A stretch of DNA of 64,000 nucleotides from Bacillus marasmi (GTDB taxonomy: Bacteria > Bacillota > Bacilli > Bacillales > Cytobacillaceae): assembly GCF_902168435.1 (NCBI RefSeq), contig NZ_LR656174.1, forward strand, positions 1 through 64,000, in the 5' to 3' direction. Shown here piece after piece: positions 34,621 through 44,494 of the stretch (positions are counted from its first letter, which is position 1; every line of letters starts with the position of its first letter). The notes under the pieces are model-generated. The model saw nothing but the letters and a program-made list of their open reading frames with translations. It had not been told where the DNA came from and ran no database searches. The position numbers and the translations under genes were made by a program.

Positions 34621-35442
34621 TTAATTGGATTGTTCGACTTGTTCGTAATACCGCGCTAATTCAATAATCATAGCACCCATTCTTTCAAATTCTGGGGCAA
34701 CCAAACGTTCAATTCCCTCTTCACGAATTGCTTCCGCCGTGATTTTCCCGACGGCAACTGCTATTGCTTCTGTATTAAAAGCGTGGATAAGCTTTTCAGC
34801 GAATCCATTTTCCTTAGCGTATTCAAACAAGAAGCGAACCTGCACAGCTGTCGTAAAGCAAACCGCATTCACCTTGCCTGAAAGAAGCTCCTGGCATAAT
34901 TGTTTGACTGTCTCTGTTTTCGGCGGGATATGCTGATAAGGCAATATTTGCTGTACAGAAGCTCCATTTTCCTCGAGAAAACGAATTAATGCAGGAGCCG
35001 CTTCACCATGAAGCTGAACTACCACTTTCTTACCAGCAAAATCGTATTGTTGTAAAGATCTCACTAGGCCACGGTTCGTGCCATCATCATCAACTGCTCC
35101 AGGTGTGAGATCTAGTTTTTTCAATACGCCTTGTGTTTTATAGCCACGCGCTCCAATTTTCACCTCCGAAAGACGGTTAAGGAATTGCTCTTTAAGTCCG
35201 ATTTTGTCAGCGAGATCAATTAGACTATCAGTACCGATTCCTGTTGTTAAAATTACCCAATCTGCACCCTCATCAATAAATTTCCGCAAATCAGGCTCGA
35301 CTTCTTTTTCCGCTAAAAAAACAGTCCCTTGAAGCGGGCGAATGACGGCAGTGCCGCCCTGTTTTTCTATTAATGCAGATATTTCCTCCAGCTTGCGACT
35401 TCCGGCAATCGCAATCGTTTTTAGTGATAAAGCATGACCCAT
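34621..35442 (-). CDS. Uroporphyrinogen-III synthase family protein
   Basis: A 273-residue protein with the two-lobed HemD fold: IAGSRKLEEISALIEKQGG, DWVILTTGIGTDSLID, VVVQLHGEAAPAL and AVCFTTAVQVRFLFEYA. HemD closes the tetrapyrrole ring to uroporphyrinogen III. As the gene is outside a hem operon, it may be a paralogue with another role; HemD proteins have few invariant residues. It stands alone, with a 20/21-bp repeat array 100-300 bases upstream of its start codon. Confidence 0.8.
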   Translation of the reverse strand: MGHALSLKTIAIAGSRKLEEISALIEKQGGTAVIRPLQGTVFLAEKEVEPDLRKFIDEGADWVILTTGIGTDSLIDLADKIGLKEQFLNRLSEVKIGARGYKTQGVLKKLDLTPGAVDDDGTNRGLVRSLQQYDFAGKKVVVQLHGEAAPALIRFLEENGASVQQILPYQHIPPKTETVKQLCQELLSGKVNAVCFTTAVQVRFLFEYAKENGFAEKLIHAFNTEAIAVAVGKITAEAIREEGIERLVAPEFERMGAMIIELARYYEQVEQSN

Positions 35443-35540
35443 AAGTACTTCCCCTTTATGATTGATATGTATAATATTACCTTACCAAACAATTTGGGAA
35501 AAAACGAATAATTCTTCTCTTGGAAAATGTTTACGTTAAA

Positions 35541-35742
35541 TGAGCAAATATTCATTAAGTCAAGCATAATTATTGAAAGACAAGCATTATTAGAATAAAT
35601 CGAGCATATCGCTGAAATTTTGAGCATTGAAAAAATGAAGTCGAGCATAAATTCTCGAAAGCCGAGCATATTTTTCGAAAAGCCGAGCATAAATTCTTAA
35701 AAGCCGAGCATATTTTCCGAAAAGTCGAGCACAAATTAAATT
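35541..35742. repeat. Ten-unit 20/21-bp tandem repeat array
   Basis: GAGCA-type cores (mostly GCCGAGCATAAATTTT-like) recur with starts at 35542, 35562, 35582, 35602, 35622, 35643, 35664, 35685, 35706 and 35727, i.e. spacing 20 four times, then 21 five times. The right-hand units are the most alike. The spacing equals about two helical turns, so all cores would face the same side of the DNA. There are no unique spacers, so it is not a CRISPR. It lies in a 520-base gap upstream of the hemD-like gene. The rest of that gap shows nothing I can name. Confidence 0.85.
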
Positions 35743-35962
35743 CAATAGTATGTATATTTTGTTTTATCACAATTTGTTTAATTAATTACGATTTTTAGAG
35801 AAATATTTGTAACCACACACCAAAAACTATTCATTCTATTTAAGAGTAACTGAAAAATGACCGTTTTTCTCCCTTTATTCGATATTTAGACACAAATCCC
35901 CTTAATGCAAAGTGTAATGAAATCATTTAATGGTTTTGCAATCCTCCAAAATAATCTTTACA

Positions 35963-36859
35963 TCACTTCTTTACACTCTCTACAATAACTTCGCATTCTT
36001 TTTCCAGCGGCAGAATGACTGCAGACATGTCTAAGTCAGCTAAACCTTGCTCGATTGCCTCTGCAAAAGAACTCTCCGCATGTTGACCCAAAAACTGTTT
36101 CATACCCGTTTCAGCAAAGAGCTGATTAGCGAGTCTGACGTCTTTATGTACATATTTCACAGCGCCACCCGGTGCAAACTCACGACTTAATACAAATCCT
36201 TCCATATGACGGCGAAGCATTCGGCTATCTCCGTAACTTACCTTCAACAATTGATACAGTTTCTCAGGATCAAGTCCTAACGCAGTTCCGGCAACCATTG
36301 CCTCAGATGCAGCAATCGAATGGACTGCAACTAAATATTGGTTAATTAATTTAGCAATACTACCTGCCCCAGACGCCCCTAAGTATTGGACAAATTCTCC
36401 AATTATCCGAAGTATCGGCTCCATCTTTTCAAAAACCGATGATTCTCCGCCGACCATGATTGTTAAAGTTCCTTGCTCTACTCCTTCTGGACCGCCACTG
36501 ACCGGAGCATCCAAAAAGCTGATATCACGATCTCGGGCAGCTTCAAAAATCATTCGACTTGTATCGGCACCTACGGTGGTGAAATCTATGCATACTGCTT
36601 TCGGTTTCGCATTAGCCAATACCCCCTCTCCGCTTAAATAAACCTGCTGAACATCATCAGGCATTGCGAGGCATGTGCAAATCACGTCACACTCTTGAGA
36701 TAACGAGGAAATTTCCGTTCTCAACTCAGCTCCATATTCAACTAATGCTGCGGCTTTTTCCGGGGAGCGATTATATACCATTACCCTATACCCATTCGAG
36801 AGAAACTGCTTTACCATTCGGCTTCCCATAACTCCGGTCCCTATAAATCCTATTTTCAT
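35963..36859 (-). CDS. glxR: Tartronate semialdehyde reductase (2-hydroxy-3-oxopropionate reductase)
   Basis: A 298-residue beta-hydroxyacid dehydrogenase. The NAD(P) loop is GFIGTGVMGSRM (residues 4-15), the substrate loop DAPVSGGPEGVEQGTLTIM (about 117-135), and the catalytic Lys lies in GSIAKLINQYL (about 172). The length is standard. It overlaps hyi by 4 bases (ATGA), so the pair is translationally coupled; hyi makes its tartronate semialdehyde substrate from hydroxypyruvate. The family also includes 3-hydroxyisobutyrate dehydrogenases, but the neighbour favours GlxR/GarR. Confidence 0.85.
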   Translation of the reverse strand: MKIGFIGTGVMGSRMVKQFLSNGYRVMVYNRSPEKAAALVEYGAELRTEISSLSQECDVICTCLAMPDDVQQVYLSGEGVLANAKPKAVCIDFTTVGADTSRMIFEAARDRDISFLDAPVSGGPEGVEQGTLTIMVGGESSVFEKMEPILRIIGEFVQYLGASGAGSIAKLINQYLVAVHSIAASEAMVAGTALGLDPEKLYQLLKVSYGDSRMLRRHMEGFVLSREFAPGGAVKYVHKDVRLANQLFAETGMKQFLGQHAESSFAEAIEQGLADLDMSAVILPLEKECEVIVESVKK

Positions 36860-37650
36860 TTCGATAATCCACCTTCCGCAAAATCATGAATCCAAGTAAA
36901 GCTTTCCTCACTTTTTCCTAGTGGTATGTATTCAAGACCGATATATCCTTTATATCCGCTCTGTATTATTTCTGCCAAGACATGTTGATAATGAATTTCA
37001 CCAGTATTGGGCTGATGGCGTCCTGGTACATCAGCGATTTGAATATGTTCAACCTTGTCAAAAAACTGAGCATAAGTGGACAATAAATTGCCCTGGCTTC
37101 TTTGTATATGATAAAAATCAAACTGGAGTTTCAGATTTTGCAAATTGATTTCGTCAATAATACGGGCGGCATCGTTAATATTGTTTAAGAAATAGCCTGG
37201 CATATCTAGCTGATTAATCGGTTCAATTAATAGGGTCAATTGATGAGGCTCCATTTGAACAGCTGCGTATGTAAGATTGTCAATATACGTTTTTCTGGAT
37301 AATTCCTTGTCAGCATGTGGTGGTATTACGCCTGCAAGGCAGTGGAGCTTTGAAACACCAAGTGCGAGGGCATATTCAATTCCTTTTGCAACGGATTTCT
37401 TAAATTCCTCTTTCCGTTCTGGAAAAATAGCCAAACCGCGTTCGCCATTATCCCAATCTCCAGCTGGTAAATTGATTAGTACGAGGGACAATCGATGCTT
37501 TTCGAGCTCGGCTCGAATCGTATCAGCCGGCACTTCATAGGGGAATTGGCATTCAATAAACTGGAAACCTGCTTCTTTGGCTTTTTTGAAGCGTTCAATA
37601 AATGGAACTTCGATAAAAATGGTTGAGAGATTAGCTGCATATGTATTCAT
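36856..37650 (-). CDS. hyi: Hydroxypyruvate isomerase
   Basis: A 264-residue TIM-barrel isomerase that interconverts hydroxypyruvate and tartronate semialdehyde. Conserved blocks are ECQFPYEVP, LINLPAGDWDNGERGLA (about 58-74), LLIEPINQLDMPGYFL (metal-binding Glu) and LQFDFYHIQRSQGNL, HIQIADVPGRHQPNTGEI and IGLEYIP. The ATG at 37650 follows GGAGGGTATTT; upstream extension is noncoding. It lies between glcB (terminator between) and glxR (4-base overlap). Confidence 0.9.
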   Translation of the reverse strand: MNTYAANLSTIFIEVPFIERFKKAKEAGFQFIECQFPYEVPADTIRAELEKHRLSLVLINLPAGDWDNGERGLAIFPERKEEFKKSVAKGIEYALALGVSKLHCLAGVIPPHADKELSRKTYIDNLTYAAVQMEPHQLTLLIEPINQLDMPGYFLNNINDAARIIDEINLQNLKLQFDFYHIQRSQGNLLSTYAQFFDKVEHIQIADVPGRHQPNTGEIHYQHVLAEIIQSGYKGYIGLEYIPLGKSEESFTWIHDFAEGGLSK

Positions 37651-37677
37651 AAATACCCTCCATAGATTATGTATAAA

Positions 37678-37726
37678 AATAAAACGAACCAATGTGCTCC
37701 GGCACGAAACCGAACACATTGGCTGC
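37678..37726 (-). terminator. Terminator between glcB and hyi
   Basis: CCAATGTG and CACATTGG arms around an 18-base loop, then TCGTTTTATTTTTAT on the minus strand. It suggests that glcB is partly uncoupled from hyi-glxR. Confidence 0.75.
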
Positions 37727-37758
37727 ATTTTATTTGTGATGATATTAGTTTCCTAGAA

Positions 37759-39945
37759 CTATCGAACTTGCTCAGCTAAGAATTTTGCTTTTGCTTCTTT
37801 ACGGCGTTTGTGTAGGATTGGCTCTGTGTAACCACTTGGTTGCTCGTAACCTAAGAAAATTAAGTCAGATGCTGCTTGGAACGCTACAGAGTTTTCGAAA
37901 TTAGCCGCCATTGGACGATATAATAAGTCACCTGCATTTTGCTCGTCAACCACTTTTGCCATCCGTTGTAATGTTTCTACCACTTGTTCTTTTGTGCAAA
38001 TACCGTGATGTAACCAGTTTGCAACATGCTGACTTGAAATACGAAGTGTAGCGCGGTCTTCCATTAATCCGATATCGTTAATATCAGGAACCTTTGAACA
38101 TCCTACCCCTTGCTCAACCCAACGAACAACATAGCCTAGAATTCCTTGACAGTTGTTATCCAATTCTGCTTGAATTTCTTCTGGAGTCCAGTTAGGATTT
38201 TGCGCAACTGGTACCTGTAATATTCCATCAGTTAAATCAGTAGATTCCTTCTTCAGTACATTTTGAACCTCTACAGGATCAATTAAATGATAGTGAGTTG
38301 CATGAAGTGTTGCAGCTGTTGGTGATGGTACCCAAGCAGTATTCGCACCAGCTTTTAGATGACCGATTTTTTGGACAAGCATGTCAGCCATTAAATCAGG
38401 CATTGCCCACATACCTTTACCGATTTGGGCGTTTCCTTGAAGACCGCAGTCAAGACCAGCAAACACGTTTGACTTTTCATATGAAGCTAACCATTCAGAT
38501 GTTTTCATATCACCTTTACGAATCATTGGACCTGCTTCCATCGAAGTATGCATCTCATCACCTGTCCGGTCTAAGAAACCAGTATTGATGAAGGCGATTC
38601 TTTCTTTAACTTCACGGATACAAGCTTTTAAGTTTAGTGAAGTACGGCGCTCTTCATCCATTACACCGATTTTTAACGTATTGCGTTTTAAGCCAATTAA
38701 ATCTTCAATGCGGGCAAACAATTTATTCGCAAAAGCTGCTTCAGCAGAACCATGCATTTTCGGTTTAACGATATAAACTGACCCTTTCGCTGAATTACGG
38801 TAATTTCTGTTTCCAATGATTTCATGCTTGGAAATTAAGCTTGTGATTACGCCATCAAGAATTCCCTCTGGGATTTCATTCCCATTCTTATCTAAAATTG
38901 CGTCACTAGTCATTAAATGTCCTACGTTACGGATGAACATTAATGAACGACCAGAAAGGGTAATCGTTCCACCTTGGATCGATTGATATTGACGATCAGG
39001 GTTCAAGGTACGAACAATCTCTTTGTCACCTTTTAATAGTTTCGCAGAAAGATTACCTTTAATTAGACCTAACCAATTTGAATATACTTCAACTTTGTCG
39101 TCTGCATCTACAGCTGCAACAGAATCCTCACAGTCCATGATAGTTGTAACCGCTGACTCAAGGATAATATCCTTCACTCCGGCAGTGTCTGTTTTTCCGA
39201 TAGGAGATTCGCGGTTGATTTGAATTTCAATGTGCATACGATTATTTTTTAATAAAATTGAAGTTGGTTCGCTTAATTCACCAAGATAGCCTACTAGTTT
39301 AGAAGCATCCTTTAATCCAACACTCTTACCGCTTTCAAGTGTAACAGATAGTTCATTGTCAATAATCGCGTATTTAACCGCCTCAGCATGAGAGCCGTTA
39401 GATAATGGAATTGCACTATCTAAAAATTCTTTACCATAAGCGATAACCTTTGCACCACGAACTGGATTATAGCCTCTACCTTTTTCAGCACCATCTTCTT
39501 CTGAAATCGCATCTGTACCATACAACGCATCATAAAGGCTTCCCCAACGAGCATTTGCAGCGTTAATTGCATAACGAGCATTGTTAATCGGTACAACTAA
39601 CTGCGGCCCACCTTGAAGCGCCACTTCTTCATCGATATTTTCAGTGTTGATTTTAAATTCTTCTGGCTTCGGTTCTAAATAGCCGATTTCTTGTAAAAAT
39701 GATTTGTATTGGTTGAAATCATAGTTGTCTTTATTCTGTAAATGGAATTGATTGATTTTTTCTTGTAATTCGTCACGGCGTGCCAATAATGCTTTATTCT
39801 CAGGTGCCAATTCATCTATAATGGTTTCAAACCCAGCCCAGAATGCCCCTTGTTCAACACCAGAACCAGGAAGTACCTCATTATTTACAAAATCATATAG
39901 CACGGAAGCTATTTTAATATTGCCATTTTCTACATATTTAGTCAT
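37759..39945 (-). CDS. glcB: Malate synthase G
   Basis: A 728-residue G-isoform enzyme that condenses glyoxylate and acetyl-CoA to malate. Key blocks: [26 protein letters not shown]-type insert near 115 ([18 protein letters not shown]), [20 protein letters not shown], the catalytic Arg region [11 protein letters not shown] and [33 protein letters not shown], and the C-terminal Asp in [14 protein letters not shown]. The ATG at 39945 follows AGGTAGGA. Together with hyi and glxR it makes a glyoxylate-use cluster. No isocitrate lyase lies in the window, so glyoxylate may come from elsewhere (glycolate, purines). Confidence 0.95.
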   Translation of the reverse strand: MTKYVENGNIKIASVLYDFVNNEVLPGSGVEQGAFWAGFETIIDELAPENKALLARRDELQEKINQFHLQNKDNYDFNQYKSFLQEIGYLEPKPEEFKINTENIDEEVALQGGPQLVVPINNARYAINAANARWGSLYDALYGTDAISEEDGAEKGRGYNPVRGAKVIAYGKEFLDSAIPLSNGSHAEAVKYAIIDNELSVTLESGKSVGLKDASKLVGYLGELSEPTSILLKNNRMHIEIQINRESPIGKTDTAGVKDIILESAVTTIMDCEDSVAAVDADDKVEVYSNWLGLIKGNLSAKLLKGDKEIVRTLNPDRQYQSIQGGTITLSGRSLMFIRNVGHLMTSDAILDKNGNEIPEGILDGVITSLISKHEIIGNRNYRNSAKGSVYIVKPKMHGSAEAAFANKLFARIEDLIGLKRNTLKIGVMDEERRTSLNLKACIREVKERIAFINTGFLDRTGDEMHTSMEAGPMIRKGDMKTSEWLASYEKSNVFAGLDCGLQGNAQIGKGMWAMPDLMADMLVQKIGHLKAGANTAWVPSPTAATLHATHYHLIDPVEVQNVLKKESTDLTDGILQVPVAQNPNWTPEEIQAELDNNCQGILGYVVRWVEQGVGCSKVPDINDIGLMEDRATLRISSQHVANWLHHGICTKEQVVETLQRMAKVVDEQNAGDLLYRPMAANFENSVAFQAASDLIFLGYEQPSGYTEPILHKRRKEAKAKFLAEQVR

Positions 39946-40220
39946 GAACGTTTTCCTACCTTTCAAAAATAAAAAATTAAAATGCACTACCTTTGTTGAT
40001 TAAAGAAGGTTCAGACAAAAACTTTTTGTGTTCCTCCGCAGATTTTGTGATTTTACTCCTAATAAATATCTTCTATTTCTACACTCTTTTATTCTCTCTA
40101 ATCATGTAGATTCCTTCCTGTTATAAAACAATATTGTTAATTTAATAAATATTGTAACAGAGAAAGATACACAATTAAAGACATTCCTGGTTAATTTTTT
40201 AAATTTTCCAATTGTTTAAA
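39946..40220. other. Gap upstream of glcB, AT-rich, no gene
   Basis: About 275 bases carrying the glcB promoter region. I see no clear catabolite-responsive element, riboswitch or reading frame. Confidence 0.4.
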
Positions 40221-40258
40221 AAATAAATAAACCGTTCCAATTCTAGCTGGAACGGTCT
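40221..40258 (-). terminator. Intrinsic terminator after the Suv3-like helicase
   Basis: ACCGTTCCA and TGGAACGGT arms followed on the minus strand by TTATTTATTTTTT. Confidence 0.85.
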
Positions 40259-40265
40259 TAATAAG

Positions 40266-42833
40266 CTAATATCTATCAAATTCCCGACGATATCGGGATG
40301 AATGACAAGAATCACAAATTGGAAATGAATAATCCATCGGTAAATTTTTACCACAACGTTTACATTTATTTTTAAATGTTTTAATTTCAGATTTTAGATG
40401 TTCATGAACTTCATCGCTAATTTCCTCTCTAACTCGTTCCCAATAATGTGCTTCAGTACGTTGGTCCAAGCGATATAAGAACAGGAGATGGAGTCCCAAT
40501 GCTTTATAGGTTAATTCAAGCTCCTCAAGGTTTCTTTTCTTCAAATTAGGCTCAGGCAGCTCTCGACCTTCTAAAATCGCATAAATCGTGTGGCGCCATT
40601 GCTGCTTCAGTTCTACCTCTTTAGAGGAAAATGGGAGATGTAAAAATCCGTAAAGATCCATTAAGTTCAAGCGAGCTTCGATTTCTGTACCTTGAACCAT
40701 TTGGTAAAGCTCGCGCTCCTCCATTAGACTGGCTTTTTTTGTCCCCTTTGGACTTTGAAATTTATCCCACAGCTCAAAAAAGGTTCCTAGATCATGGGAG
40801 TATTTTTGAAAACGTTCAAACACAGCATTGGTTGGGGCAATCGCAAAAGAATGAACAGCCTCATCCTCCTTATCAAGGAGCTTTTTCATCGTCCCAATTT
40901 CTGATGTAAAGGCTACTTTACCAACCCCATAAATCCCTTTACGGCCAGCTCTTCCAGCTATTTGCTTTACTTCCTGGGAGGTCAGCCTTCTTCGCCTCGT
41001 TCCATCAAACTTTTCGTTATCTAAAAAGACAATTCGCCGAATCGGCAAATTCAAGCCCATCCCAATCGCATCTGTAGAAACAATTGTGGTGGTTTCGCCT
41101 TCATTAAATCGTTGAATTTGCTTTTTGCGAGTTTCAGGAGGCATACTTCCATAAATCATGCTTACCTTATGTTTCATTGATTGTAATTTAGCTGCTGTTT
41201 CAAGCACCTTTTTTCTTGAAAAACAAACAAGTGCATCGCCTTTCTTTGTGTGATTTAAATTAAACTCCCGCTTTTCCACTTCAAGTGGAATTTCACGAGC
41301 GTATTCATAAATCTCTACACTGGCTTCTGCGAGCAATCCAAGGAGCATATCTTTAATATTTCGACTACCAATAATATGAACCTCGTTTGCTCTAGCTTTT
41401 GTAATTGCCTTGTACCACGAATAACCACGGTCCTTATCGGCGAGCATTTGCGCTTCATCAATGACCATAACATCATAAAAATCCTTCTCATAAAACATTT
41501 CAACTGTACAAGCAATATGCGAGGCACCTAAAGTGAGCTTCTCTTCTTCACCTGTTTTGAGTGAGCATGGCACTCCCTCTGTGTTTAATTTATCATACAC
41601 CTCCAGCGCTAATAATCTTAGCGGAGCTAGGTATATGCCACTAGAAGCTTGTTTCATCCTAGCTAATGCTTGATGTGTTTTACCTGTGTTAGTTTCACCA
41701 ATATGGAGGACAAAGTGGATATTCTCACCGATACTTGGGCGATATTCACTTCCAAACACATCTTCAATGATTCTTTCTTCTTCTCGTTTTTTTCGTTCTA
41801 GTTCAGCTAACTCTTCTTCTCTTCTTTTTTCTCGCAAGGTGAGATCTAATTGGAAAATATCAGCATGAACTCTTTCATCAAAAGGAATTTCTACAAGCTT
41901 TATTAAATCAGAAACATATTCCTCGGTAATATCCTCGGTAAAGTCATAGCTAATGTCTAGGATTAATTCAGACAGAATTTTTCGGAGTGCTTTGTCGGTT
42001 AATTCCTTCTGGTATGCATCTATATATAGCTGTATTAGGTTTGGCAATCTGTTTAAAATAAAGCTTGGTGCGATTTCAAACACATGCTGAGTTATTAATG
42101 TTTCATAATAATTGTAATACGTTTCATATTCGTAATAGCTGCGTCCTCGTTCAAAGCTCTCGTGAACAGCACCTGTCAGTTCTTCAAAAAAATCGCCGAC
42201 AAGTCGATATTCTCCACTGACCATTCGTTGTTCAGCTTTCGTTAATTTTTCAAGCTGGTATGATTTTGATAATGTATATTTTGGATTTTGTTCAAAATCA
42301 CGAATTAATTGCTTTGCTACATAATATCGAATGTATAAATATAACGTTTCGTACTCTTTTTGTAGCAATTCCTCAACAGTAGAAAGAATTGTTGCGACTA
42401 TCTCTTTTCTTCGCTCAGATAAGTACTCTTCCTCAAGCCTTTCTTTAAGCTTAGTTCTAGCAATTTGGTACCGTTCAAGCCATTTCTCCCTGTGATGAAA
42501 AAATTCAGAATCCGTCCACTCAAGCACATCGAAGGCTTGAAAATCGCGGATTTCGTTCCGAAATATCTGGTTAATTAGCTTACGGTCAACCCCTTCAACC
42601 TCATAGCCCTTTTCAGCTAAAAATGCCTTTTTTTCCTTTTTATTAACAGCATTTGTTGCTTTATTAATCCAAACATTAATCCAAATTTGTTCTAGATAAT
42701 GGCTCCGATCAAGGCGAAATTGTTCATAATCAGGCGCAACTTCTTTATTTTCCAAATACCGATCGATGTCTTCAAATACCTTCTTCTTCGTATGCTCTAC
42801 TGCAAGAGGGTATATGGTGGTCAATGTACTCAT
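40266..42833 (-). CDS. Suv3-like superfamily 2 helicase with C-terminal zinc ribbon
   Basis: An 855-residue protein. Residues 1-365 are helical and charged, with no known motif. The helicase core starts at HIGETNTGKTHQALARM (Walker A, Suv3-type), then APLRLLALEVYDKL, VMVIDEAQMLADKDRGYSW (motif II), IVSTDAIGMGLNLPI (motif V) and QIAGRAGRKGIYG (motif VI). These are the signatures of mitochondrial Suv3 RNA helicase. The C-terminus ends in a CxxC-x11-CxxC zinc ribbon (CKRCGKNL...ICDSC). A role in RNA turnover is inferred. It is monocistronic. The ATG has only a modest AAGGAG site. Confidence 0.85.
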   Translation of the reverse strand: MSTLTTIYPLAVEHTKKKVFEDIDRYLENKEVAPDYEQFRLDRSHYLEQIWINVWINKATNAVNKKEKKAFLAEKGYEVEGVDRKLINQIFRNEIRDFQAFDVLEWTDSEFFHHREKWLERYQIARTKLKERLEEEYLSERRKEIVATILSTVEELLQKEYETLYLYIRYYVAKQLIRDFEQNPKYTLSKSYQLEKLTKAEQRMVSGEYRLVGDFFEELTGAVHESFERGRSYYEYETYYNYYETLITQHVFEIAPSFILNRLPNLIQLYIDAYQKELTDKALRKILSELILDISYDFTEDITEEYVSDLIKLVEIPFDERVHADIFQLDLTLREKRREEELAELERKKREEERIIEDVFGSEYRPSIGENIHFVLHIGETNTGKTHQALARMKQASSGIYLAPLRLLALEVYDKLNTEGVPCSLKTGEEEKLTLGASHIACTVEMFYEKDFYDVMVIDEAQMLADKDRGYSWYKAITKARANEVHIIGSRNIKDMLLGLLAEASVEIYEYAREIPLEVEKREFNLNHTKKGDALVCFSRKKVLETAAKLQSMKHKVSMIYGSMPPETRKKQIQRFNEGETTTIVSTDAIGMGLNLPIRRIVFLDNEKFDGTRRRRLTSQEVKQIAGRAGRKGIYGVGKVAFTSEIGTMKKLLDKEDEAVHSFAIAPTNAVFERFQKYSHDLGTFFELWDKFQSPKGTKKASLMEERELYQMVQGTEIEARLNLMDLYGFLHLPFSSKEVELKQQWRHTIYAILEGRELPEPNLKKRNLEELELTYKALGLHLLFLYRLDQRTEAHYWERVREEISDEVHEHLKSEIKTFKNKCKRCGKNLPMDYSFPICDSCHSSRYRREFDRY

Positions 42834-43040
42834 GTCAAACTCCTTTGATTCTGGGATATTATCCTCTAAGAATTCCTTGTTATTGTTAGTATGTATTATT
42901 TTCTAACAAAAAGTATGAATATGCAATTTTCATACAAATGCATACTCAGAGGCACGCTAAAATTTATAGTTAATTTCATATAGTTACGATGCATTTTTAA
43001 GCAACAAATCGAATAATTTTTCTTTTCCAAAAAATAAATC

Positions 43041-43081
43041 CACGAATATTTTCGTGCTATAATCCTGATAGCAACAGGATT
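43041..43081 (+). promoter_or_regulatory. Promoter with overlapping palindrome, upstream of the permease
   Basis: TATAAT at 43058-43063 is preceded by CACGAA-TATT-TTCGTG (43041-43056), a perfect 6-bp palindrome in the -35/-10 spacer. AATCCTG/CAGGATT (43061-43081) forms a hairpin at the transcript start. The palindrome is placed like a repressor operator; the regulator is unknown. Confidence 0.5.
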
Positions 43082-43108
43082 ACATCTGTACTTAGGAGAC
43101 GGACATCT

Positions 43109-44437
43109 ATGAGCAACGAGACACACTTAAAAAAGAACATCGGTTTTGCGGTCGCCACTTCCTTAGTGGTTGGAACCGTCATTGGCTCAGGCATTTTTAT
43201 GAAGCCTGGGGTTGTCATTTCGGCAACAGGAAATTCCACTCTTGCTCTATGGGCTTGGGTGATTGGTGGCATCATTACTCTCGCAAGCGGTTTGACAATT
43301 GCAGAAGTTAGCGTAAAAATCCCAAAAACAGGTGGACTGTATGCTTATATTGAAGAGGTATACGGGAAAAAGTGGGGATTTCTATGCGGATGGGTGCAAA
43401 CTTTGATTTACGGCCCAGCAATCATGGGCGCACTTAGTTTATACTTTGGATCTTTGGTGGCAGGTGTTTTTGGTTTTACAGGTAACAGCTATGTTTACAT
43501 TGGAATTATCACCATCCTCTTTTTAGGCTTTATGAACCTCCTAGGTACACAATACGGTGGCTTCATTCAAACGGTCTCAACAATTGGCAAACTAATCCCT
43601 ATTATTTTCATTGCAACGTTCGGGATGTTCCAAGGTGACATTCAAATATTAAATATGGATAGTGGCGATAGCCGCTCGTTTAGTATGGGAGCTGCAGTAT
43701 TAGCAACGCTTTGGGCATACGATGGCTGGATGAATGTCGGCTATATGGCTGGCGAGATGAAAAATCCAAGTAAAACATTACCACGGGCAATCATAACTGG
43801 TATTTTGATTGTTATTCTATCATATTTAACAGTAAATCTTGCCATGCTACATGTGTTACCAGCTAGCAAAATAGTTGAGTTAGGACCTAATGCTGCAAGT
43901 ACAGCAGCTGAAATCCTATTTGGGAAAATGGGCGGCACCCTGCTAACAATTGGAATTCTAATCTCAATTTTTGGATGCTTAAACGGGAAAATCTTGACCT
44001 TCCCTCGGATTCCATTTGCAATGGCGGAAAACGGGTTACTACCGGCTGCGCGAGTATGGGCGAAGGTACATCCGAAATATCAAACGCCAGTAATGGCAAC
44101 TATCATGCAACTTGTGATTGCTATCATCATGATGTTATTAGGCAGTGCAGATCGACTATCTGACATCGCTATTTTTGCTGTATTTACTTTTTATGGTATG
44201 TCATTTGCAGCTGTCTTTTTACTCCGAAAAAAGGTCAAAGTTACATCCTATAAAGTACCTTTATATCCAATCACACCGCTTGTAGCCATTATTGGTGCAA
44301 TATACATTTTAGGCAGTACTGTCATAAACGCACCTACGGACGCATTGCTATCAATTGGAATAGCACTTATTGGTTTACCCGTTTATTATTTCCTTAATAA
44401 AAAGAATAAAGAAAAGCGATACGCAAAAGCGAGTTAA
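43109..44437 (+). CDS. APC-family amino acid permease (SteT-like)
   Basis: A 442-residue protein with 12 predicted membrane helices. The APC signature GTVIGSGIFMKPG in helix 1 (about residues 22-34) is intact, as are SGLTIAEVSVKIPKTGGLYAYI and WAYDGWMNVGYMAGEMKNP. The closest characterised relative by layout is the B. subtilis Ser/Thr exchanger SteT; the substrate is inferred only. The ATG follows TTAGGAGACGGACATCT. It ends at a terminator shared with nadA. Confidence 0.85.
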   Translation: MSNETHLKKNIGFAVATSLVVGTVIGSGIFMKPGVVISATGNSTLALWAWVIGGIITLASGLTIAEVSVKIPKTGGLYAYIEEVYGKKWGFLCGWVQTLIYGPAIMGALSLYFGSLVAGVFGFTGNSYVYIGIITILFLGFMNLLGTQYGGFIQTVSTIGKLIPIIFIATFGMFQGDIQILNMDSGDSRSFSMGAAVLATLWAYDGWMNVGYMAGEMKNPSKTLPRAIITGILIVILSYLTVNLAMLHVLPASKIVELGPNAASTAAEILFGKMGGTLLTIGILISIFGCLNGKILTFPRIPFAMAENGLLPAARVWAKVHPKYQTPVMATIMQLVIAIIMMLLGSADRLSDIAIFAVFTFYGMSFAAVFLLRKKVKVTSYKVPLYPITPLVAIIGAIYILGSTVINAPTDALLSIGIALIGLPVYYFLNKKNKEKRYAKAS

Positions 44438-44446
44438 TTCAATCCA

Positions 44447-44493
44447 TAAAAAACCCCCACTGCTCATCCAAAAAGAGTAGTGGGGGTTTCCTT
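44447..44493. terminator. Bidirectional terminator permease / nadA
   Basis: CCCCCACTGCTC and GAGTAGTGGGGG arms, with A/T-rich tails on both strands. Confidence 0.9.
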
Positions 44494-44494
44494 G

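Noticed and set aside
35541-35742. CRISPR array
   Set aside because: Repeats are contiguous with no unique spacers, the period is too short and no cas gene is present.
35421-35770. Short Cys/Phe-rich minus-strand frames
   Set aside because: They are by-products of the 20/21-bp repeat array. They have no ribosome-binding site and the first overlaps the hemD-like start.
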